Shown here piece by piece: positions 54,911-62,461 of a DNA stretch of 64,000 bases. The notes under the pieces are model-generated. The model worked only from the letters and a program-made list of their open reading frames with translations. It did no database searches and was not told where the DNA came from. The DNA comes from Robertkochia flava (lineage in GTDB: Bacteria; Bacteroidota; Bacteroidia; Flavobacteriales; Flavobacteriaceae): assembly GCF_020166515.1 (NCBI RefSeq), contig NZ_JAINZT010000004.1, positions 62,001 through 126,000 on the forward strand, in the 5' to 3' direction. Position 1 is the first letter of the stretch, and every line of letters begins with the position of its first letter. A program made the position numbers and the translations under genes.

Positions 54911-57616
54911 TTATTCTTTAATGACCCGGAAGCCTGTAGTGGAACTGTTCCATTTCTTTTCGGCCATTTTATCGGCATGGTCATAGGCACTGAACCCAAC
55001 CGACTTTCCGTCCTGGGTGTGTTCAGCAACATTGCCTCCAAGGTCATAGATCAGGGCATTGCCTATAGCTACAGCTTTAAACTCGCCAACGGGTTGGATC
55101 AAATTAAGATCCCGGGCCTTTATCCCTGCCAATAGCGTTTCTGCATCTTCAGGAGTCGGGTCGTATCCTGCCCACCAGGCAAGAGTATTTTCTTTTGGTG
55201 CCACCTGAAGTGCTTTTTTCCTAAGGGCTGAGGCTTCCCCTGCATTTGGCAGGCGGTAGATATCCCCGGTAAGGTCAGAAAGCCAGTTAAGATATGCTGT
55301 CGCATCCTCCATGCTGCATACAACAGGATGGTTTTCGGTTCCAGCTTTATAAGAGTGGCCGGGCCGGAAGGCTCCAAACTGGGCGTTGGTTACCTCAAAG
55401 ACCCCAATGGCGATGCTGTCCTTTTTTACGGTAGTTACCTGTGGAATCAGCTTGTCGTTATGGGTAGTCCCCCAAAGTCCGCCAACGTGCTCTAACTTTG
55501 CCTTAGCAAGTAGCAAGGCTGCAGGGCTGTCTTCTTTCACGGCAGGGTTTTCTTCCGGAACTTTTTCGAAGAGATACGTATCTATCCAACGCAGCTCTTC
55601 TTTCATTTTTCGCAATTGGTGAGTGATCTTTGCCAGGCCGTGCCGCTGCCCCGGAAACCAAAGAAACCGGACAGGAGCCTGACCTATCTGTTGAAGCGCC
55701 CGATAATACTCCCACCCCTGGTCTCTGGGTACGGCACGGTCTTCACTTCCATGAAAGATAATGGTGGGTGTTTTTACCTTTTCCATTTCAAACAGGGGAG
55801 ATTTCAGGATGTAGTTCTCATTATAGGTGTTCCCGTTGGTATTATCCCAGGGCGCACCACCGAAATAACTCTGGTCGAAACTGACGCCAAAACGACAGGT
55901 CCCGAAATCGGAAGTCCAGTTCACGTCCCCGGCCCCGGCAGCGGCTACCTTGAACATATCAGGGTACCTCACGGTAAGCATGGTCGTGAGGATAGCTCCG
56001 TTAGACCACCCCATGGTGCCAAGTTTATCCATATCGATCATTCCCTTTTCATTCAGGAATTCTATACCCTTGGTGATATCTGCGAGCTCCGGTTCATAGT
56101 AATTTCCTTTGATCGCTTCCACATACTCCAGGCCATGGTTGGCTGAGCCCTGGTAATTGGGCTTTAACACGAAGGCACCACGCTGTGCCAGAATATTGGG
56201 ATAGGTACTCCAGCGTTCGCTCCAGGAATCGGTGTCTTCCCCGGCAGGTCCGCCATGGATGGAGAGGATAAGGGGATATTGCTTCCCGGATTCGTAGTTC
56301 GCAGGGTAATAAAGGATCCCCGTTACTTCCACATCGTTATACCCTTTCCAGGAGATGACTTCGCTTCGGGTCCGGGGTTTAGCCTTTAAATTCTCGTTAA
56401 GGCTAACGATCTCCTTTTCATCCCGGAAATCGGATCCTTTTAAGGTAGCTGAGTAGTATCTCGGCAGTTCGGAGGCGGTAGAATGGTTGTACACCACCCG
56501 TGTTCCGCTATGATCTGTTGCGAGAATATCCACATGGTCGTTTTTATCACCCAGGTCGATGGTACGTTTTTCCCATTGGTTGCCCTTTTTCCTGTACCAG
56601 GCCAGGGTGTATGCCGTACGGTTCGCCAAAGAGGCGATTACACCATCCCCGGTGATCTCGTACCCTCTTCCAAGACCATTGCTCCAGTCAAGGTCCACCT
56701 TGACGGCGTTTCCTTCTGGAAGGGAGGCGTAATAAAGTTCCTGTATGCCGGCACCGTTCCATTCGGGATCACTGGCATGGGATGAGGTAAAATAAAATCC
56801 TTTGGAATCCTGTTCAAACCGGAAGGAACCGGAAGGGAATTCCAGGTCTTCCAATATTTTTTTAGAAGCTCCTGTTTCCAGGTTCACCAGGTAGTACTCC
56901 GGATCCTGTCTGGCATCTGCCGCAAAACTGATGCCCACGGCCTGGGTGTACACCATCCATTTTCCATCCGGCGACACGGTAAAGGAAGTAACCGGTTTGG
57001 TGTTGGCAGTAAGCCTGGAAACCGACTTATCTTCGAGATTTAGGCTATACACCTTATCGGCCTTCCATCTCACAGTGTCTTCTACTACCAGCACGTCGTC
57101 TTTGGTTTTTTCTTCCTCAAGCTCGGTGAGGGTCTTACCATCGTCAGAAAGGAAGAACAGGGTATGCTCATCTTTCCATTGGATTGCAGAGGCATTGCTG
57201 TGAAAGGTGTGCACTTTTTCCGGTTCTCCTCCCATCAGGTCGAGTTTCCAGAGCACCTTGCCTTTATCTCTTGAAGAGAGGAAGTACAAATAGCGGTTAT
57301 CCCTGGAGAATAAGGCAGAATGGTCATTCTCATCTGCGTTGGTGAGCTGCACCGTAACCGGTTTTCCGTTTTCTTCTTTATCCAGGTAGGTAAGATAAAG
57401 ATCGGTTACAAATTTGTCTTTTTCCGGATCTTTCAACGCCCTTCGTTTGCTCCATACGATCTTATTGCCATCGTAGGAGAATTGGACATTGGTCATGTAT
57501 TCGGTGAAGATCACATCCTCAGGAGTCCATTTTTCCGGGTTTTTAATGATCTCCTGGGCACGGGAAATGTACAGCCCTGTAAGCAGTAGCGCTGAAAGAA
57601 GAAGTAGTTGTTTCAT
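54911..57616 (-). CDS. S9 prolyl-oligopeptidase-family peptidase fused to a degenerate FGE/SUMF1-like domain
   Basis: About 901 residues from the ATG at 57616 (MKQLLLLSALLLTGLYISRAQ, a signal peptide); an upstream ATG at 57640 adds 8. An N-terminal beta-propeller (about 30-400) leads to the alpha/beta-hydrolase domain with nucleophile GWSNG, Asp in HGSEDRAVP and His in PGQRHG. After WIDTYLFEK (about 680) comes a segment of about 210 residues resembling a formylglycine-generating-enzyme fold: IAIGVFEVTNAQFGAF, then NHPVVCSMEDATAYLNWL, then YDLGGNVAEHTQDG, then TGFRVIKE. The RGGSW block and catalytic cysteines of true FGE are absent, so the tail is probably a binding module. The domain union is unusual. 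Confidence 0.85.
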   Translation of the reverse strand: MKQLLLLSALLLTGLYISRAQEIIKNPEKWTPEDVIFTEYMTNVQFSYDGNKIVWSKRRALKDPEKDKFVTDLYLTYLDKEENGKPVTVQLTNADENDHSALFSRDNRYLYFLSSRDKGKVLWKLDLMGGEPEKVHTFHSNASAIQWKDEHTLFFLSDDGKTLTELEEEKTKDDVLVVEDTVRWKADKVYSLNLEDKSVSRLTANTKPVTSFTVSPDGKWMVYTQAVGISFAADARQDPEYYLVNLETGASKKILEDLEFPSGSFRFEQDSKGFYFTSSHASDPEWNGAGIQELYYASLPEGNAVKVDLDWSNGLGRGYEITGDGVIASLANRTAYTLAWYRKKGNQWEKRTIDLGDKNDHVDILATDHSGTRVVYNHSTASELPRYYSATLKGSDFRDEKEIVSLNENLKAKPRTRSEVISWKGYNDVEVTGILYYPANYESGKQYPLILSIHGGPAGEDTDSWSERWSTYPNILAQRGAFVLKPNYQGSANHGLEYVEAIKGNYYEPELADITKGIEFLNEKGMIDMDKLGTMGWSNGAILTTMLTVRYPDMFKVAAAGAGDVNWTSDFGTCRFGVSFDQSYFGGAPWDNTNGNTYNENYILKSPLFEMEKVKTPTIIFHGSEDRAVPRDQGWEYYRALQQIGQAPVRFLWFPGQRHGLAKITHQLRKMKEELRWIDTYLFEKVPEENPAVKEDSPAALLLAKAKLEHVGGLWGTTHNDKLIPQVTTVKKDSIAIGVFEVTNAQFGAFRPGHSYKAGTENHPVVCSMEDATAYLNWLSDLTGDIYRLPNAGEASALRKKALQVAPKENTLAWWAGYDPTPEDAETLLAGIKARDLNLIQPVGEFKAVAIGNALIYDLGGNVAEHTQDGKSVGFSAYDHADKMAEKKWNSSTTGFRVIKE

Positions 57617-57724
57617 GGGTGTTGAAATAGGTTTGCTCAAATTTTTCTTACAAAACTCTAAGATAATCTTTTCTTTGGGTTCTGCCCTCCTTCGCTAAAT
57701 CTTAGGAGGATGAAAAGGTTATGG

Positions 57725-57760
57725 GGTGACAAGGGTGACAAAGGTGACAGGGGTGACAAG
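57725..57760. repeat. 9-bp tandem repeat, four copies (GGTGACAAG)
   Basis: Four units at 57725-57760 (GGTGACAAG, GGTGACAAA, GGTGACAGG, GGTGACAAG) followed by a partial GGTTAC. In the plus frame they sit in a 23-codon ORF starting at ATG 57710 behind GGAGG, with a collagen-like Gly-Asp-Lys/Arg pattern. That is probably accidental. Confidence 0.75.
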
Positions 57761-57875
57761 GGTTACTGGGAAACAGTTTGACCACTATCAATAAGGTCAG
57801 GCATTCTATTCGTCTGCTAAAGGGGTTTACCACTTTACGACTTCACTCCTTTACAATTTTACTCATCCCTCATTT

Positions 57876-58388
57876 TTAAATATTCACATATTCAAAAGCA
57901 GCATTCGGATCGTCTCTGAGGTCCAGGGTGGTTTCGTTTAGCAGAATGCCGTGTTCCAGGAAGGCTTTCAGGTTGGTCAGCCAAAAGGTCCACCCGTTAC
58001 TGCAACCGCAATAGATCTTCATTTTACTTTCCTCATCTGTTGGAATTCCGCTTTGTTTCAGGATCAGGAGTGTTCCGGTCTCTTTAGGGTGAAGGGAGAT
58101 GTCCAGAAGATTATCGCCTGCAAAGGAAAACTGAAGGTGGTCTTTTTCGTTGGCCGCCCTGATCACTCCCTTTTCCTCTCCGTCCCAGTTGTGCCACATC
58201 CAGAGGTATTCATCGCCCTCCTGTACCGGAGTCTGATGATTGATCCTCTTTCCTGCCCGGATGAAATCGGAAGCCCTGAGAAACCAAGAGGTCAGTCCAT
58301 CCTCGGTAGACCAGCACCAATACAATTTTTCTACGGGGACTTTAATAAAGATCTTCCTGGTGAAATGATCGAAGCTGAGCGTATTCAT
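57876..58388 (-). CDS. SRPBCC/AHSA1-family ligand-binding protein
   Basis: 170 residues. Bet v 1-like fold: FDHFTRKIFIKVPVEKLYWCWSTEDGLTSWF near the start, LQFSFAGDNLLDISLHPKETGTLLILKQ in the middle, and GWTFWLTNLKAFLEHGI in the C-terminal helix. Such proteins bind hydrophobic small molecules or act with Hsp90-like chaperones; the ligand is unknown. Cytoplasmic, monocistronic. Confidence 0.8.
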   Translation of the reverse strand: MNTLSFDHFTRKIFIKVPVEKLYWCWSTEDGLTSWFLRASDFIRAGKRINHQTPVQEGDEYLWMWHNWDGEEKGVIRAANEKDHLQFSFAGDNLLDISLHPKETGTLLILKQSGIPTDEESKMKIYCGCSNGWTFWLTNLKAFLEHGILLNETTLDLRDDPNAAFEYVNI

Positions 58389-58985
58389 AAATGGTTTGGT
58401 TGATGTTCTTTAAGTTACGAATTTGTTCTTAATTTCTATACAACTAATTATGTACCCTGATCGCAATGGGGCAGGGATGTTATACTTAAGATTATATCGA
58501 TCTATCACTGAAATAAGGAGAGTTAAAAAGTTGCGTTCCTTCCGGCATTCAGGAGCGGGGAGCTGATCTTCTACAGATGAAATTTTCATTTTTCAGGAGT
58601 ATTTAGCGAATACCCGGGTCCATGTCCCGGAACCATTCCCATCTCTTATGGACCCCTCTTTTACCAAAGGGATTACTGCAATAGGGATTCTATCTTTACC
58701 TGCAGCGGAAATCAGAAGGGTGAAACTTAATATTCCTGCGTTTTAGCAGTTCATCCATTATGGGCTGGCCTTCCTGATTTTTTTGTCAGCAATATATAGG
58801 AGAGATTAGTGTGTCTCAAAGATTTCCACATGGCCATCTATTAAAAAATAAGTACTATTTTTAGCCCAGCCCGAAATCGATGTGCGCATCAGTGAGGTCC
58901 TTAATATCCTTTTTTCTCGCTCATTCTTAAGGGTTTGTTGTAGCCAGTAATAAGGCAATTATAGATCATTTGAAATAATCCGGTA
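58389..58985. other. 597-bp region without a convincing gene
   Basis: AT-rich and full of stops in all frames except one open stretch of about 59 codons (ending near 58745) with a lone internal ATG (MDPSFTKGITAIGILSL). No homologue is recognised. It probably contains the AraC gene's promoter; I could not fix it. Confidence 0.4.
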
Positions 58986-60131
58986 ATGGTTATTGATAGT
59001 TATTATGAATTGATATTGTTGATGGGAGCTGTTTTATCCTTTCTCTTATCAATGTATCTGATATTTTATCCGGGCAAATTTTTTCCCAATAGAATTCTTG
59101 GAGTGCTTGTACTGTCATGGTCTGTTACTGTATTTGTTTTTATTTTACATACCACTGTCTTTTATGAGCGCTACCCTCATCTATATGCCCTACTGGACGT
59201 ATTTACCCTGATGTTTTTCCCCTTGATGTATCTTTATCTGAGAAACTATCTGTACCGCGATATCAGGCATCCCAGGTTACAATACCTGCATTTTATCCCG
59301 GCCCTGTTGTACCTGATCATGCTGTCACCCTTTTTTTTTCAATCAGCAGGTGAGAAGCTGGAGATGATGAAGAACGGTTTTCCATCGTGGTACCTGAATG
59401 TACAATTAAGCTTTAATCTGGTAATTATATTACAGGGTATATTTTACAGTATATTTTGTTTGCGAACCATTCACCAGTTTAAATATTTTCGAAAAAACCA
59501 TCTTTCCCCCTTTCAGCTTTCCACCCTGAAGTGGCTGCAACTTTTTGTTCTGATCAATATATTTCTTTGGATGGTAGGAACCACCGGAGCCATCCTTGAG
59601 ATCGCCGGCATTAAATTGTTTTTGGATCTCTTTAAGGTGTTTTATTCCGGGTTAACCCTTTTCACGATCGTTCTGGGAATCTTTACCATTAAAAGACCAG
59701 AGTTGTTTTCTGAACCGGAAGACCTTAAAAAATTGGTGTCCGTGAGCAGGCCAACTGGTCAACGGGATATTTCCGAACAGAATATGAAGGATTATGAGGT
59801 GATCTCTGCTTTAATAGAAAGGGAAAAGCCATATCTTAAGAACGATCTCAAAATGCAGGATCTCGTCGAATCTACAGGAATTACCTACCGCAGGATTTCT
59901 GAGGTATTCAATAAGAATTTTAATAAAAGCTTTTATGAAGTGATGAATGAATACCGGTTAAATGAGGCAAAAATCCTGATGCAGGAGGGCTTTCATAAAA
60001 ATCATACCCTGAGTTACCTTGCCGAAAAAGCAGGGTTTAATTCCAAAACCACCTTTAACAGGATCTTTAAAAAGTTTACCGGAATTACCCCAACCGACTA
60101 CATAAAAGATCTGGACGATACGTCCGTTTAG
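58986..60131 (+). CDS. membrane-anchored AraC-family transcriptional regulator
   Basis: 381 residues. Six or seven N-terminal membrane helices (to about residue 230, for example LLMGAVLSFLLSMYLIFYPG and FTIVLGIFTI) precede a C-terminal AraC-type double helix-turn-helix, EYRLNEAKILM, then HTLSYLAEKAGFNSKTTFNRIFKKFTGITP. Such membrane-anchored AraC regulators occur in Bacteroidota, and the sensor signal is unknown. It lies upstream of the lipoprotein/SusC pair and may regulate it, but a 505-bp gap intervenes. Confidence 0.88.
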   Translation: MVIDSYYELILLMGAVLSFLLSMYLIFYPGKFFPNRILGVLVLSWSVTVFVFILHTTVFYERYPHLYALLDVFTLMFFPLMYLYLRNYLYRDIRHPRLQYLHFIPALLYLIMLSPFFFQSAGEKLEMMKNGFPSWYLNVQLSFNLVIILQGIFYSIFCLRTIHQFKYFRKNHLSPFQLSTLKWLQLFVLINIFLWMVGTTGAILEIAGIKLFLDLFKVFYSGLTLFTIVLGIFTIKRPELFSEPEDLKKLVSVSRPTGQRDISEQNMKDYEVISALIEREKPYLKNDLKMQDLVESTGITYRRISEVFNKNFNKSFYEVMNEYRLNEAKILMQEGFHKNHTLSYLAEKAGFNSKTTFNRIFKKFTGITPTDYIKDLDDTSV

Positions 60132-60267
60132 AAGTATTCATTTTTTTTTTTGCTGTTATTCAAAAGCTCCCAATTTCATGCCCGTCCTGCATTGATTGAT
60201 CAGCCTCATTCGAATCTTCCCTTTCACATGGGTGTTTTTTAAATACAAGGGGACATGTAGGCTGCTC

Positions 60268-60462
60268 TTATCGTTTCAGAGGTTTTTTGGTTTCGTTGGC
60301 AGATTTAATTCCCGATGATTTCCTTTTTTTACCGACTGCAACATCTGCAGGTTGATCCTTCAATCCGCTCCCTTTCTTATTGTCTTTTTCGCAAGTTTAA
60401 TTCCCCGCTTTTATAAACTGATGCTTTTTAGAGGTCTCAGGAGTGGTTTTACCATCTTTCAT
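60268..60462 (-). pseudogene. small Lys-rich ORF broken by an in-frame TAA (tentative)
   Basis: Minus-strand frame from ATG 60462: 21 codons (MKDGKTTPETSKKHQFIKAGN), TAA at 60397-60399, then 42 more codons in the same frame (TCEKDNKKGSGLKDQPADVA ... KPLKR) to a stop at 60268. Both sides share a Lys/Thr/Ser-rich composition, which suggests one former protein of 64 residues. The alternative is chance in AT-rich DNA. The rest of 60132-60636 shows no gene. Confidence 0.4.
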
Positions 60463-60636
60463 AGGTGAAACCTTAATAGTCTTTTATTCAGGCTCTTATA
60501 TGGGTGGTGCCATTAGTGGTATAGTGCCAATACATGCATTGACACACCAAATAGGGCAGTGAAACTTCACTTTAATCTCATATCTGTAATTATGCCACCA
60601 TTAACCTAAATATGTGTTATCAAAAATTAATTAATT

Positions 60637-62301
60637 ATGAAAATTAGATTTTTACCCACTTTAGTGCTGGCCTCCATGCTATCCTTGACCGGATGTATGA
60701 AGGGAGATATTGATGACCTGCAGAACCAGATTGATGATCTTACTTCAAAGGTCGATGAACTGGAGGCTACCCAACAGGAGGCTTTGCTCAAGGCGATTGC
60801 AGAATTAGAAAATAAATTGTCTTCGCTCAACTCCGATCTGGTAGCCGAGTTGGAATTGATCGAGCAGGAAATCGCAAATAATGCTGATGCCGTTTTTTAC
60901 GGTAATGTATTGACTGAGGAAGATTATGCAGCCTTAGAAGCGCAGGGAGCAACGATCATTACCGGTAAGGTTATGGTTACTCAGGATGCACATGTACAAG
61001 CGCTTTCCAATGTGAAACTCATCGGAAAAAATCTCGAAATCAATGGAGGAATGGACATCACCTTTGATGCCCTTCAAAGTATTGGAGAGCATCTTCACAT
61101 TAGTGGTTTAGTTAACGGTGCAGTAGTCAATCTTTCCAGGCTTTCCTCTGTAGGCGGGGATGTTGAGATTACACATAATGGCGGACTCACTTCTCTATCG
61201 GCAGATGAGCTTGTATTAGTAGGAGGGGCCTTACATACAGAAATGAACCCGGAGGTGACTTCGATGTCCTTTATGAAGCTCGACCAGGTAGGGTCGCTGT
61301 ATATCAACGGATATTGGAATGCAGATCCCGAAGAAGTAGGGATTGGGGTGATGACCCGGCTGGAGCTATCTTCCTCAGATGTTAAAGGTAATGTGGACCT
61401 TTCCTATATCGGAGCTGTAGATAATATTTCCCTGGGAAATATTGGAGGTAGCTTTAAAGGTATCTACAACAAGATTGCAGGAATAAGCCTGGAGAGTACC
61501 AAAATACCGGGTGATTTTATTTTGGAGTTTAATCCCGGACTAACCACTGTGGATGCAGGTGCCCTGGAACGTATTGAAGGGAAGCTTAGCATAAGATTTA
61601 ACGATAACAGCATCTATTGGTCAGCAACCGAGAAATCGGGACTATCAGCAATGCCGGCATTCCCGGCCCTGCAATATATTGGAGGCGATGTCGAGCTTTC
61701 GAACAATTCTGCCATGAAAACCATGGAAGCCTTTAATGCGGTGACGGAAGTGGCTGGAGACTATATTACTATTGGTTACAACGGTTCAGATATGGACTAT
61801 GTGAATGTTTTTAATGCCTTGGTGGAAACAGGGGCGTCCCAGTTCAGTAATGCCGACGTGTCTATACACGCAAAAACGAATTGGTTCAAAGGTTTTGAGG
61901 CTTTACCAATCGCGAAGCACGTAAGGCTGGAGATATTGCTGCCTACGGAAGAAGGCGGTGGAGGTATTGGTCCGTTTGCTGTTAATGGGATCGCCCGGGT
62001 TGATGGGTTTGATGCTATGACAGAATTGTCAACCCTTACCATGCTTATTCAGGAGGTTACGGAATTTAATGCCTTCGGTGCCTTGAATAACTTCCAGAAC
62101 TATCAAACGTATTTAAGGGTTTATATGCCGAATGATGAAAATGTTGGCTTGTGCTCTATGCGACCCATCCTGGAAAAAGTTAAGAACGGAGATTTCGATC
62201 TTACGTATAATGAGAATCGAAAGGCTTTCTTTTCTCATAATTGGTCAGAAATGGACAGGGATTTAGCGATCGATCAACTATTGGCCCCTTGTGGAATATA
62301 A
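60637..62301 (+). CDS. lipoprotein with coiled coil and receptor-L/LRR-like repeats
   Basis: 554 residues. Lipoprotein signal (LVLASMLSLTGC) then a short coiled coil (about 22-85, DDLQNQIDDLTSKVDELEATQ). After that come repeats of 20-25 residues of beta-strand type, such as ITGKVMVTQDAHVQALSNVKLIGKNLEI, LSSVGGDVEITHNGGLTSL, LQYIGGDVELSNNSAM. This resembles receptor-L or leucine-rich-repeat-like solenoids on bacterial surfaces. It is probably surface-exposed and may bind ligand or partner. The SusC gene follows 160 nt downstream behind two hairpins. No known family name. Confidence 0.7.
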   Translation: MKIRFLPTLVLASMLSLTGCMKGDIDDLQNQIDDLTSKVDELEATQQEALLKAIAELENKLSSLNSDLVAELELIEQEIANNADAVFYGNVLTEEDYAALEAQGATIITGKVMVTQDAHVQALSNVKLIGKNLEINGGMDITFDALQSIGEHLHISGLVNGAVVNLSRLSSVGGDVEITHNGGLTSLSADELVLVGGALHTEMNPEVTSMSFMKLDQVGSLYINGYWNADPEEVGIGVMTRLELSSSDVKGNVDLSYIGAVDNISLGNIGGSFKGIYNKIAGISLESTKIPGDFILEFNPGLTTVDAGALERIEGKLSIRFNDNSIYWSATEKSGLSAMPAFPALQYIGGDVELSNNSAMKTMEAFNAVTEVAGDYITIGYNGSDMDYVNVFNALVETGASQFSNADVSIHAKTNWFKGFEALPIAKHVRLEILLPTEEGGGGIGPFAVNGIARVDGFDAMTELSTLTMLIQEVTEFNAFGALNNFQNYQTYLRVYMPNDENVGLCSMRPILEKVKNGDFDLTYNENRKAFFSHNWSEMDRDLAIDQLLAPCGI

Positions 62302-62310
62302 ATTCAACCA

Positions 62311-62358
62311 AACCTGGTTAAACAGGTTTCCCGGCACCCATCTGAAAAGGGTGTCGGG
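62311..62358 (+). terminator. two tandem hairpins between lipoprotein and SusC genes
   Basis: AACCTG/CAGGTT (62311-62328) is followed by CCCGGCACCC/GGGTGTCGGG (62330-62358, one G-T wobble, 9-nt loop). No strong T-run follows, so partial termination or RNA structure is more likely than a full stop. Confidence 0.5.
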
Positions 62359-62461
62359 GAATTTATAAGATACCCTGCCTGGAATCAGGCAGATTCCGGC
62401 TAGCAAAGCCCACTGACTGAATAAATTTCACAATTACTACAGACTAATTCCTACTTAAATA

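Noticed and set aside
57641-57875. Possible CRISPR-like array from the GGTGACAAG repeats
   Set aside because: Units are 9 bp, contiguous and without spacers, so this is a minisatellite.
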